In this document: one piece after another, positions 34,977-42,897 of the stretch
Numbering within the stretch: position 1 is the first letter of the stretch
Layout: every line of letters begins with the position of its first letter
NCBI GenBank assembly: GCA_963769945.1
Contig: CAVYOA010000014.1
Span: 372,001-436,000 of the forward strand
Length of the DNA stretch: 64,000 bases
Direction: 5' to 3'
Source: WHSW01 sp963769945
Lineage (GTDB): Bacteria > Actinomycetota > Thermoleophilia > Solirubrobacterales > 70-9
Translations under genes and position numbers: made by a program
The notes under the pieces: generated by a model
What the model was told of the DNA's origin: nothing
Databases searched by the model: none
Seen by the model: only the letters and a program-made list of their open reading frames with translations

Positions 34977-35594
34977 ATGGGGTTCTACGGCGACCAAGTA
35001 CTCCCGCGGATCATCAACGTCGCGTGCGGGCTGAAGACCGTTGAGCCGCTGCGCCAGCGGGTCTGCGCGCAGCTCTCCGGGGACGTCGTAGAGCTCGGTT
35101 TCGGCTCGGGATTGAACGTCCCGTTCTACCCTGCGGCGGTGACCCGTGTTGCCGCCGTCGAGCCAGCCGACATCGGCTGGAAGCTGGCCGAGAAGCGCCT
35201 CGCGGCGACAGACGTGTCTGTGCAGCGTTCCGGCCTCGATGGCCAATCATTGCCGTTTGCCGACAACAGCTATGACTCCGCCCTGTCGACGTGGACGCTG
35301 TGCACGATTCCCGACGTCGGCCAAGCCCTGGCCGAGGTGCGGCGCGTGCTCAAGCCCGGGGGCACCCTGCATTTCCTCGAGCACGGCCTTGCCCCCGACG
35401 AGTCGGTGCGCCGCTGGCAACATCGCCTCGAACCGATGCAGAAGCGGGTCTTCGGCGGTTGTCACCTAACTCGGCCCGTTGCCGACATGCTCGCCGCGGC
35501 CGGCTTCGAGATCACCGACCTCGATGTCTTCTACGAGGAGGGCACGCCGAAGGTCGTGGGCGCGGACTCGCTCGGCTCGGCCGTGTCTGCCTAA
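34977..35594 (+). CDS. Class I SAM-dependent methyltransferase (UbiE / Methyltransf_11 type)
   Basis: 205 residues. VVELGFGSGLNVPFYP (motif I, residue 37), VAAVEPADIGWKLAE, LPFADNSYDSALSTWTLCTI (motif II/IV, near 85) and EVRRVLKPGGTLHFLEHGL are intact. Similar short methyltransferases act on small molecules or phospholipids; substrate unknown. Weak ribosome binding site. Its close divergent position to the monooxygenase suggests joint use but does not prove it. Confidence 0.85.
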   Translation: MGFYGDQVLPRIINVACGLKTVEPLRQRVCAQLSGDVVELGFGSGLNVPFYPAAVTRVAAVEPADIGWKLAEKRLAATDVSVQRSGLDGQSLPFADNSYDSALSTWTLCTIPDVGQALAEVRRVLKPGGTLHFLEHGLAPDESVRRWQHRLEPMQKRVFGGCHLTRPVADMLAAAGFEITDLDVFYEEGTPKVVGADSLGSAVSA

Positions 35595-35667
35595 GACGCC
35601 CGCAGGGAAGCCGTTGCCTCGCGGATCACCGCGGCGGTGAGGTCGGGGCGGCTCAGGGCTCCGTCAC

Positions 35668-35708
35668 CGCATCGAAGCTGCGCAACGAGCGATGCGAGGC
35701 CGTATGCT
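35668..35708 (+). promoter_or_regulatory. Inverted repeat plus -10 box before the repeat-protein gene
   Basis: CGCATCG (35668-35674) and CGATGCG (35690-35696) are inverted copies 15 bases apart, placed over the expected -35 region of a TATGCT -10 box at 35703-35708. The start codon is at 35758. Probably a regulator site. Confidence 0.35.
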
Positions 35709-35757
35709 GCGAACGCGGAGCAGGGACCGCATTAACAACAATCAAGGCCAGGGACTT

Positions 35758-36342
35758 ATGACGATCAAGCTTTTCACTTTCGGCGTGACCGCTTGCCTGC
35801 TGGCAGCGGCCACGGCGACCGCCGCTGTGCAGCCGATTCCGCCGGCGGACCCCTACGGGGAATCGCCGTACTTCGAGAATTTCTGCGAGTTTGTGATCGA
35901 CGGGGTCGCGTTGCAGGGCGATAACGCCAACGACAAGATCAACGGCAGCGACGCGTCCGACGTGCTGCTCGGCGGCGGCGGCAAAGACACGATCTCCGGC
36001 CGTGGTCGCGACGACTGCGTATTCGGCCAAGCCAAGGGCGACACGCTGCGCGGAAACGGTGGCGACGACCGCGTCCGGGGCAACGCCGGCACCGACCTCC
36101 TGCTGGGTGGTTCGGGCAACGATCTGCTCTACCCCCAGAACGGAAAGGACCGCGTCCGCGCCGGCGCCGGCGTCGACGGCGTCGTTGCTCATGAGGGCGG
36201 CAAGGACAAGATCAGCTGCGGCCCGGGATCCGACGTCGTCACCCTCGACCCTAAGGACCGAGCGGCGAAGGACTGCGAGAAGCTCTTCGTCGCTCTCGAC
36301 AACAAGCGAGTTACGCGGTTCGTCGAGGTGCTCGGGGGGTAA
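35758..36342 (+). CDS. Secreted RTX-like Asp/Gly-repeat protein
   Basis: 194 residues from ATG 35758. Signal peptide FTFGVTACLLAAATATAAV, then FENFCEFVIDGVALQGDN, about five nonapeptide-like repeats (GGGGKDTISG, GNGGDDRVRG, GSGNDLLYPQ) and a C-terminal KISCGPGSDVVTLDPKDR with a second Cys region. It shares the order Cys - IDGV(N/A)LQG - repeats - DDC(L/V)FGQA - repeats - C-G-S/P-G with residues 280-420 of the protein at 1361-2629, but has no propeller domain. Extracellular calcium binding is inferred from the repeats. Confidence 0.78.
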   Translation: MTIKLFTFGVTACLLAAATATAAVQPIPPADPYGESPYFENFCEFVIDGVALQGDNANDKINGSDASDVLLGGGGKDTISGRGRDDCVFGQAKGDTLRGNGGDDRVRGNAGTDLLLGGSGNDLLYPQNGKDRVRAGAGVDGVVAHEGGKDKISCGPGSDVVTLDPKDRAAKDCEKLFVALDNKRVTRFVEVLGG

Positions 36343-36402
36343 CGCTCTCTCTGGCGCACCAACCCGAAGCCGAGGCGCTGTGCCTCGGAGAAGGAGGCGA
36401 AG

Positions 36403-36792
36403 ATGTTCGAGGACACGAAGGCATTCAGCGGCTTCTCGGTCGATGATGTCCCGGCGGCCCGCAAGTTCTACGGCGACACGCTCGGCGTCAAGGTCTCTGA
36501 CGAGGACGATTCTGGGGCGTTGCTCCTCCACCTCGCCGGCGATCGCGATGTCTTCGTCTATCCGAAGGGCGACGCTCACGAGCCCGCGAGCTTCACCATC
36601 CTCAACTTTCCGGTCGATGACGTTGAGGCGACAGTCGACGCGCTGAGCGAGCGCGGTGTTCGCTTCGAGCGTTACGAGGGGACCGAGGCCGAGACCGACG
36701 AGAAGGGCGTCTTTCGCGGCGGGGGTCCGTTGATCGCCTGGTTCAAGGACCCTGCCGGCAACGTGCTCTCGGTGATCGACGCCAACGGCTGA
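36403..36792 (+). CDS. VOC (glyoxalase/bleomycin-resistance) family protein
   Basis: 129 residues. Two beta-alpha-beta-beta-beta units: SGFSVDDVPAARKFYGDTLG and FPVDDVEATVDALSERGVRFERYEG, ending AWFKDPAGNVLSVID with the metal-ligand Glu position replaced by Asn-Val-Leu-Ser. A perfect ribosome binding site (GGAGG) is seven bases before ATG. Single-domain members act as dimers on small molecules; role unknown. Confidence 0.85.
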   Translation: MFEDTKAFSGFSVDDVPAARKFYGDTLGVKVSDEDDSGALLLHLAGDRDVFVYPKGDAHEPASFTILNFPVDDVEATVDALSERGVRFERYEGTEAETDEKGVFRGGGPLIAWFKDPAGNVLSVIDANG

Positions 36793-36805
36793 GGCCGTGT
36801 CGATT

Positions 36806-36823
36806 CTCCCCCATTTGGGGGAG
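36806..36823. terminator. Bidirectional terminator hairpin
   Basis: CTCCCCC / GGGGGAG around ATTT, perfect 7-bp stem, in the 53-base gap between genes converging at 36792 and 36846. Confidence 0.6.
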
Positions 36824-36845
36824 GTACCACAGTAACGAGCACGGC

Positions 36846-37303
36846 TCAGAGCTCGCGCTCGTAGAAGTACATCGGCGCGCCGCCGGAGAGATTGCTGAAC
36901 CCGGAGCTCTCATACAGCGCCCTGGCCGCAACGTCGCCCTCGTCGGTGCCGAGCTCGATCCGTTCGGCGCCGCGCTCACGCCCAACTGCAAGCGCCGCGT
37001 CGAGCACGGCGCGGCCGAGGCCCTGACCGCGGATATCGGGTGCGACGTAGAGCTCCTCGAGATAGGCGTCGAGCGAGTCGGCCCACAGCGGCCGGGCGAA
37101 AGCGCAGGACGGCGATCGCATCGGGCCCTTCTGCCGCCCAGCACGACCGTCGCCTCGCCCGCTGCTAGCAGCTGTCGCATGCGCACGGTGAGCTTGGCTA
37201 CTCCGGGTGTGGGATCGCCGAACTCGGTGTTGAAGTCGTCAAGCAAGCGCGCGACTTCGGCCGCATCCTCGACCTCGGCGAGCCGGATTTGGTGCTCGCT
37301 CAT
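36846..37303 (-). pseudogene. GNAT N-acetyltransferase, two compensating frameshifts
   Basis: ATG 37303 gives MSEHQIRLAEVEDAAEVARLL and LTVRMRQLLAAGEATVVL. Near 37145 the frame moves (AEGPDAIAVLRFRP reads in a third frame) and near 37093 it moves again to LWADSLDAYLEELYVAPDIRGQGLGRAVLDAAL, with the acetyl-CoA loop intact, then GAERIELGTDEGDVAARALYESSGF and stop at 36846. Both shifts are at G/C runs. No internal stop, so likely functional. Its ATG overlaps the upstream stop (ATGA at 37300-37303). Confidence 0.75.
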
Positions 37304-37785
37304 GCCGATCGCGCCTCGTAGTCGAACTGCACTGCAAGCTCTTCGCCTCCGTCGGGGCTGACGTTGAAATGCCGGACGACCAACGCGCCATCGCCAGGCA
37401 CGTACTCGGTGCGCCACCCCCAAGCCGGCCCATCGCCGGCCTCATATGAGCCGAGCACGCCGATCCTGGTGTCAGTCTCGGCCGCCGGTCCGGCGCTGAG
37501 CATGATCCCGCTGGCGGAGGTGTGGAAGCCGTCTACCCAGGCGACCTGCCACGTCCCCGGCTGCGCCAGGAAGCCGACCAGGGCGCTGCCGTGCGCTGGT
37601 TGCCCGTTGATCGTCGTCGAGTAGTCGTGGCGTACCCAGCTGCCGCCCGCGATCGCACGAATCTCTCCCTCGACACGCTCGTCCTCGGCGGGCTCGCCGG
37701 GTTCGAACCACAACCGCGCCCGTCCGTGCCAGCTGCCGACGAGCCGCGCCTGGAGCTCGCCCGCTGCTTGTTCGAGCGAGGTCAT
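37300..37785 (-). CDS. DUF1579-like lipocalin-type protein
   Basis: 161 residues. GSWHGRARLWFEPGEPAED, GGSWVRHDYSTTINGQPAHG, WVDGFHTSASGIMLSAG and a C-terminal beta-rich part (YVPGDGALVVRHFNVSPDGG) fit the DUF1579/heme-binding-like beta-barrel pattern, where the substrate is undefined. No signal peptide. Translationally coupled to the acetyltransferase downstream. Confidence 0.7.
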   Translation of the reverse strand: MTSLEQAAGELQARLVGSWHGRARLWFEPGEPAEDERVEGEIRAIAGGSWVRHDYSTTINGQPAHGSALVGFLAQPGTWQVAWVDGFHTSASGIMLSAGPAAETDTRIGVLGSYEAGDGPAWGWRTEYVPGDGALVVRHFNVSPDGGEELAVQFDYEARSA

Positions 37786-37871
37786 CGTCGCGGAGGCTAA
37801 CGCGAACTTCGAGATTGCCGTTCAAGCTAGGGGGTACCGGGTCGCCGCAGGGTCGCTACGCTTGCGACCCT

Positions 37872-37889
37872 CCGGTCATTGTTGACCGG
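37872..37889 (+). promoter_or_regulatory. CCGGTCA-TTGT-TGACCGG hairpin followed by a T-rich run
   Basis: Perfect 7-bp inverted repeat followed by TTTTGTATTTTATT (37890-37903), the form of an intrinsic terminator, but no plus-strand gene precedes it. It lies 47 bases before the start of the secreted protein gene at 37937, so it may be an attenuator, or an operator overlapping the promoter. Confidence 0.4.
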
Positions 37890-37936
37890 TTTTGTATTTT
37901 ATTGCGCTTGAAATCAGCCAACCAAGGAGGAAACAC

Positions 37937-38518
37937 ATGAAGAGGCATCGCAATCGGACGCTCGCGGGGCTCGCCACGGCCGGCGCGGCGGTCGCCTGCT
38001 CGCTGGCTATCGTCGGCTCGGCAACCGCAGCCGACCCGGTCGTCGGTACAACGACGACGCTGAAGCCCGACAAGGACACCTTCGAGGCACTCTCGGACAA
38101 CGGCATCACAGTCGTCCCGACCAACGGTGCCGCCGAGGAGGGCAAGGGCATCGCCTTCCCGATCACCCGGGGCTCGCTCGGAAACAAGACCAAGATCGTG
38201 CATACCGGTGGGATCAGGTTCGAGAGCGACGGCGACAAGCTCAAGGTCAAGGACTTCGTCCTCAAGGACAAGGGCGACGACGACACCGCGCTCGTCAAGG
38301 CATCGACGGGGGAGGCAAAGATCGAGCTGCTCGACCTCGACCTATCCGATGCCAAGTTCAGGGAGCTCAGTGACACAACGCTCTTGGTCAAGAACATTCG
38401 TGCCTCGCTCACCGATCTCGCCGCCGCGGCGCTGACCGACACGTTCGGCCAGGACATCCCCGCGGGAACCCCGATCGGCAAGCTGATCGTCGAGATCGAG
38501 GTGCCCGCGAACCAGTAG
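37937..38518 (+). CDS. Secreted HtaA-like beta protein
   Basis: 193 residues. Signal peptide TLAGLATAGAAVACSLAIVGSATAA, then GITVVPTNGAAEEGKGIAFPITRG, KIVHTGGIRFESDGDKLKVKDFVL and a terminal KLIVEIEVPANQ. The G-x-I-x-H-x-GGIRF pattern weakly recalls HtaA domains (heme-binding, Corynebacterium), but heme ligands cannot be named. AAGGAGGAAA six bases before ATG decides the start. Probably extracellular. Confidence 0.6.
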   Translation: MKRHRNRTLAGLATAGAAVACSLAIVGSATAADPVVGTTTTLKPDKDTFEALSDNGITVVPTNGAAEEGKGIAFPITRGSLGNKTKIVHTGGIRFESDGDKLKVKDFVLKDKGDDDTALVKASTGEAKIELLDLDLSDAKFRELSDTTLLVKNIRASLTDLAAAALTDTFGQDIPAGTPIGKLIVEIEVPANQ

Positions 38519-38544
38519 CTCTGGCTCTCAAAGTAGGTGCAGCG

Positions 38545-38568
38545 GCGGGGCGGCTTCGGCCGCCCCGC
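38545..38568 (+). terminator. 10-bp stem with TTCG tetraloop
   Basis: GCGGGGCGGC / GCCGCCCCGC around TTCG, 26 bases after the stop at 38518; followed by GCGCGTTTCG. A typical stable GC-rich terminator hairpin though its T-tract is poor. Confidence 0.55.
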
Positions 38569-38622
38569 GCGCGTTTCGTGGGCAGGGGCGCACCCTTTCA
38601 CCGCGTAGCTTGTTGGTAGTCG

Positions 38623-39639
38623 ATGGTGGGACGCTCACGCAGATCGATCCTCGGCGCGGCCGTGGTCGCCCTCGCGGTGGTCGCCGGTGGGACCAGTGCC
38701 GCCGGTGCCGGCCCGCGGGCTGGAGAGCCGGGCTCCGGGCTGTCGAACGAAGCCGGGCCCGCGGCGTCCGGCCTTCCGACTCACGCCGAAATCGCTGCGG
38801 CGACGACGTCGTTCTTGGCTTCGCAGCCGCAACCACGTCCGCTCGCCGCGGCCGAGCGCCGAGGTCCCATCGTTGTCACACCCGTGTTCCCGGCATCGCG
38901 GATCGTCTCCTTCTACGGAGCGCCGCAGATGGGCGCGACCGTGCTCGGGCGCAACTCGCCCGAGATGGCTGCGGACAAGCTTGCGACCCAGTCGGCCCCC
39001 TATACGGAGCTCGGCGACCGCCCAGTGGTTGGCTCGTTTGACCTCGTCTCGGTTTTCGCAACCGCGGGTGGCGGCCCCGACGGCCTCTATCGCACGCGCC
39101 AAGCCGACGGTGTGATCGCGATCTACCTCGAGCAGGCGCGGGCGGTCGGAGCGCGGCTGATGCTCGACATCCAGCCGGGCCGCTCCACCTTCGTCAAGGA
39201 GTTGCGCGAGCTCAGCGAATGGGTTGCCCAGCCCGATGTCGACATCGGAATCGACCCCGAGTGGAACGTCGGCAGGCGCGGGATTCCCGGCCAGACTGAC
39301 GGCAAGGTCCTCGCTCGCCAGGTGAATCGCGTCTCGAAGGAGATGCAGAAGATCGTTAACGCCAACGGCCTGCCGACGAAGCTGCTCGCCGTCCACCAGT
39401 TTCGCCAGGGCAGCGTGCGGGCGCGGACGAGGATCCGCAGCCGCGCGGGTGTGCAGCCATTCCTCAACTTCGACGGCATCGGCTCGCCCGGCCCGAAGGC
39501 GGCCGGCTACGCGGCGCTGAGCGACGCCGACCCTGCCCAGCGGCTTCTCGCTCTTTTACTCGCGCGACACGGCCGCTGATGAAGCCCGGCCCAGGTTCTG
39601 GCACTAGAGCCCGAGCCCGACTTCCTGCTTTACCAGTAG
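38623..39639 (+). CDS. Secreted TIM-barrel-like protein, frameshifted near its C-terminus
   Basis: Signal peptide ILGAAVVALAVVAGGTSAAGAG; then RIVSFYGAPQMGATVLGR, DGVIAIYLEQARAVGARLMLDIQPG, DVDIGIDPEWNV and LLAVHQFRQGSV suggest a glycosidase-like beta/alpha barrel, though no family is certain. The first frame stops at 39579, but the other frames continue SGFSLFYSRDTAADEARP (39534-39590) and VLALEPEPDFLLYQ to a stop at 39637-39639, a natural ending. Two one-base gaps near 39540 and 39592 would join them, giving about 338 residues. The start could also be GTG 38626. Confidence 0.6.
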
Positions 39640-40054
39640 CGGCGAAAGACGCGCCTAGCGCGCGGCGCGACCGACGGGCGAGCCGGGCGAAGCCCGGCGG
39701 CCATCGCCAGGTTCGAAGCGCCGGCGAACCAGAGCCCGGCGCGTGCGCCCGGGACGCTTGAACGACGCCGAGCGCGACCAGACGATGTCGGTCGCGAGCT
39801 CGGTGCCTCGCAGCCACGCCAGCGCCCACCAGTCCTCAGGAGCGTCGCGGCCGCTCGGCGACCGCGTGGGCAGCGGCGAAGGTGAGCCAGATCGGGCCGC
39901 AGCGGCGAAACAGGTGGCGCGCATCTGGCGAGGGATCATCGTGTCCGAGCACGCGCAGCGTCAGATCAGGCGCGATCAGCGCACCGCTTCCGAGCGCCAG
40001 ATCGAAGCCGATCATGGTGCGATTGGTGAGCCGCAGCACCTCCTCGAGATCCAT
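39630..40054 (-). pseudogene. Small membrane protein of unknown function, frameshifted
   Basis: ATG 40054 begins MDLEEVLRLTNRTMIGFDLA; then LIAPDLTLRVLGHDDPSPDA, LFRRCGPIWLTFAAAHAVAE, frame change near 39845, DAPEDWWALAWLRGTELATD, frame change near 39745, GLWFAGASNLAMAAGLRP to a stop at 39630. Three hydrophobic segments. Conserved-looking motifs on both sides of each shift suggest a real gene with indels. Its end overlaps the 3' end of the convergent gene at 38623 by ten bases. Confidence 0.55.
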
Positions 40055-40140
40055 CGTGCGCAGCCAACCACATTGGCGATCTCGGTTGCATCGTCGAGCG
40101 CCAAAAAGGAAAAGGCCGTGGCGAAGCGAAAACACCCGCC

Positions 40141-41052
40141 GTGAGCAAGACCGCGACGAAAACCCGCCCTGCCGCTGCCACCGCGACCCGTTCGAACGGC
40201 ACCGGCCGTGCGGCCAAGAGCCGCCCGAACGGAAAGGCGCTCTCGACCTACATCACCGAACGCTTCGATGAGTTCTCGCGCTCGCAGAAGGATGTCGCCC
40301 GCTACATCGTCGATCACCTCGACGAAGCGGCCTTCCAGACTGCCGAAGAGCTCGCCCGTCGCGCCAACACTTCTTCCTCGACCGTGGTGCGCTTTTCGCA
40401 AGCGCTTGGCTTCGAGGGCTACCCGGAGCTTCAGCAGGCTGCGATCGAGGAGTACCGCAGCCGCGGTCCGGCCGAGACTGGCACCACCACGGCGCCGCTG
40501 TTCGACTTCGACCATTCGGAGTTCGAGGCTTCTCTGGCCGCCGACCACGCCAACGTCGAAGAGACCGTCCGCAACCTCACCCGGGAGCAGGTCGAGGCCT
40601 GCGTTACCGCGCTCGGCTCCGCCAACCGAGTGATGATTGTCGGCATGGACCAACTCGCCTTCTTTGCCAGCTACCTGCGCCACCTGCTTGCGTTGCTCGA
40701 CATCCGCGCCGAGGTGATCGCCAGTCCCCGCCAGGACTCGATCACCCGCCTCTCGCGGGTCGACGAGGACTCGCTCGTGATCGCGTTCTCAGCCGGCCGC
40801 GCGCATCCGATCGTCGTCCGCGCGATGAAACTGGCCAAGCACCGCGGCGCGTCGACGATGGCGATCACCGACGCGACGCTGTCGGACATCGGCCAGCACT
40901 CGGATCTGACGCTCTACTACTCGTCGAATGGCCCTTCGTTCACACGCTCGAACACCTCGTTGCTGGCGATCGTCCAGGCGCTGGCGCACGGCGTTTACGC
41001 CCGCGACAAGGGCGCCTTCAAGGATCGGATTCGGGCTTTCAAGCTGAAGTAG
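40141..41052 (+). CDS. MurR/RpiR family transcriptional regulator
   Basis: 303 residues. A basic Ala/Thr-rich N-terminus, the RpiR HTH (SRSQKDVARYIVDHLDEAAFQTAEELARRANTSSSTVVRFSQALGF, residues 46-90) and a SIS sugar-isomerase effector domain about 125-270 (RVMIVGMDQLAFFASYLRHL, SLVIAFSAGRAHPIVVRAMK, SDLTLYYSS). It likely binds a phosphosugar and controls sugar or amino-sugar genes. No sugar operon adjoins, so the target is unknown. GTG start. Confidence 0.85.
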   Translation: MSKTATKTRPAAATATRSNGTGRAAKSRPNGKALSTYITERFDEFSRSQKDVARYIVDHLDEAAFQTAEELARRANTSSSTVVRFSQALGFEGYPELQQAAIEEYRSRGPAETGTTTAPLFDFDHSEFEASLAADHANVEETVRNLTREQVEACVTALGSANRVMIVGMDQLAFFASYLRHLLALLDIRAEVIASPRQDSITRLSRVDEDSLVIAFSAGRAHPIVVRAMKLAKHRGASTMAITDATLSDIGQHSDLTLYYSSNGPSFTRSNTSLLAIVQALAHGVYARDKGAFKDRIRAFKLK

Positions 41053-41359
41053 CGGTGCTTTGGCGGGCGGGTCCTGTCACGGCAGCGACTCCCCATCCTG
41101 CGCTCCCGGCGGGTGCTCGGATGGGGCCCCTCTGCCGTGCCACCCGCCCGAGTCGCGCCTGAGGGGGACGGCGTCGCCTGCGGGCGGGAGGCCCTCCCTC
41201 GCCGCCACCCGCCCGAGTCGCGTTGAGGGAGATCACCTGTGTCGTGCTTCTGCTCCACACGGAAGAAAACCGTTTAGCCGCCGCCACGTGCCCGACGGGC
41301 GTACCTGATGGGCGAGATTGGACGAATTTGCGCTGGCGGTCGCTCTATATTGAGTGGCG
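41053..41359. other. 307-base gap before pdxS with two copies of a 19-bp repeat
   Basis: No gene is visible. The exact 19-mer GCCACCCGCCCGAGTCGCG occurs at 41139-41157 and 41204-41222, 65 bases apart, each followed by a TGAGGG-like run. The rest is GC-rich without a clear hairpin. The repeats may be binding sites for a regulator of pdxS or a small duplication. Confidence 0.6.
41346..41351 (+). promoter_or_regulatory. -10 box of pdxS
   Basis: TATATT ends eight bases before ATG 41360; pdxS has no Shine-Dalgarno, so a leaderless message is likely. A matching -35 is not clear. Confidence 0.4.
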
Positions 41360-42244
41360 ATGAGTGAGACGGGGACTTTCCGGGTCAAGCGTGGCTTGGC
41401 CGAGATGCTCAAGGGTGGGGTGATCATGGACGTGGTCACGCCTGAAGAGGCGCGCCTGGCGGAGGAAGCTGGAGCGGTTGCGGTGATGGCGCTGGAACGC
41501 GTGCCCTCCGACATCCGCCGCGACGGCGGCGTTGCGCGCATGAGCGATCCGACGATGATCAAGGGCATCCAGGAAGCCGTGACGATCCCGGTGATGGCGA
41601 AGGCGCGCATCGGCCATTTCGCCGAAGCGCAGGTCCTGCAGGCGCTTGAGGTCGACTACATCGACGAGTCCGAGGTCCTGACTCCGGCCGATGACGCCCA
41701 CCACATCGAAAAGCGCGCCTTCGACGTTCCCTTCGTCTGCGGCGCCATCAACCTCGGCGAGGCGCTGCGGCGGATCGGCGAGGGCGCGGCGATGATCCGC
41801 TCCAAGGGCGAGGCGGGGACCGGCAACATCGTCGAGGCGGTGCGACATCTGCGCGAGATCACAGGGGCGATCAAACGACTCGGCACGCTGCGCCCCGAAG
41901 AGCTCGCTGCCGAGGCGAAGAACCTGCAAGCGCCGATCGAGCTCGTCAAGGAGGTCGGCGCGGCGGGCTGGCTGCCGGTGCCGCTCTTTTGCGCCGGCGG
42001 CATCGCCACTCCCGCCGACGCGGCGCTGACGATGCAGCTCGGCGCCGAAGGAAACTTCGTCGGCTCTGGAATCTTCAAGTCCGCCGATCCCGAGCGCCGC
42101 GCCCGGGCGATCGTCGAGGCCACGACCCACTTCGCCGATCCCGAGCGCGTTGCCGCCGCCTCGACCGGGCTCGGTGAGCCGATGCGCGGCGACGACATCG
42201 CCGAGCTCGCCGCCGACGAGCTGCTCCAGCACCGCGGAGTCTGA
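41360..42244 (+). CDS. pdxS: Pyridoxal 5'-phosphate synthase lyase subunit
   Basis: 294 residues. With PdxT makes PLP from ribose 5-phosphate, glyceraldehyde 3-phosphate and glutamine-derived ammonia. TIM barrel with both catalytic Lys: VMAKARIGH near residue 76 and IRSKGEAGTGN near 148; also ADDAHHIEK and FCAGGIATPADAALTMQLGAEG. ATG 41360 is preferred over GTG 41354 by the -10 spacing. pdxT follows by 11 bases. Confidence 0.97.
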   Translation: MSETGTFRVKRGLAEMLKGGVIMDVVTPEEARLAEEAGAVAVMALERVPSDIRRDGGVARMSDPTMIKGIQEAVTIPVMAKARIGHFAEAQVLQALEVDYIDESEVLTPADDAHHIEKRAFDVPFVCGAINLGEALRRIGEGAAMIRSKGEAGTGNIVEAVRHLREITGAIKRLGTLRPEELAAEAKNLQAPIELVKEVGAAGWLPVPLFCAGGIATPADAALTMQLGAEGNFVGSGIFKSADPERRARAIVEATTHFADPERVAAASTGLGEPMRGDDIAELAADELLQHRGV

Positions 42245-42255
42245 AGGACACCAGC

Positions 42256-42897
42256 TTGTCCGAACGCGTACCGGAGGCGCCAAGCGGCCCCATCCCTCTG
42301 CGGATCGGAGTGCTAGCAAGCCAGGGTGATTTCGCCGCCCACGCCCGCATGCTCGGTGAGCTTGGCGCCACCGTCGTCGAGGTGCGAACGCCGGCGGGCT
42401 TTGACGACCTCGACGCCCTGATCATCCCCGGTGGCGAATCAACCACGATCACGAAGGCGATCGAGCGCGACAGCCTCGCGGCGGCGATCGCGGCGCACGC
42501 AGGCTCCGGCCGTCCGATTCTCGGCACCTGCGCCGGGATGATCGTCTGCGACCGCGATCACCTCGGCTTGATCGACGCTGTCGCGCGGCGAAACGCCTTC
42601 GGTCGCCAGCTGGCGAGCTTCGAGGCCGATCTCGTGATCAAGGGCATCGGCCCCGAACCGCTGCGGGCCGTCTTCATTCGCGCACCATGGATCGAAAGCT
42701 ACGGCGATACGGTCGAGGTGCTGGCCAGCGTCGACCAGCACCCGGTGGTGATTCGCGAGGGCCGCGTCCTCGTATGTTCCTTTCACCCCGAGCTCACGGA
42801 CGACTCCAGGATTCACGCGCTGTTGATGGCGATGGCGACGGCGGCCAGGAGCGGGCGCGACGATGCCGCGATCGGCGCGGCGCAGGAGCGACGATGA
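42256..42897 (+). CDS. pdxT: Pyridoxal 5'-phosphate synthase glutaminase subunit
   Basis: 213 residues from TTG 42256, which has AAGGA upstream. Class I glutaminase: GVLASQGDFAAHARML at the start, IIPGGESTT near residue 56, nucleophile Cys in LGTCAGMIV near 95, and VCSFHPEL with the His/Glu near 182. It feeds ammonia to PdxS. The last 25 residues are a Gln/Arg-rich extension. The stop overlaps the M29 peptidase ATG (ATGA). Confidence 0.96.
   Translation: MSERVPEAPSGPIPLRIGVLASQGDFAAHARMLGELGATVVEVRTPAGFDDLDALIIPGGESTTITKAIERDSLAAAIAAHAGSGRPILGTCAGMIVCDRDHLGLIDAVARRNAFGRQLASFEADLVIKGIGPEPLRAVFIRAPWIESYGDTVEVLASVDQHPVVIREGRVLVCSFHPELTDDSRIHALLMAMATAARSGRDDAAIGAAQERR

Noticed and set aside
41139..41222. 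CRISPR array
   Set aside because: Only two copies of a 19-bp repeat, no further spacers and no cas genes in the window.
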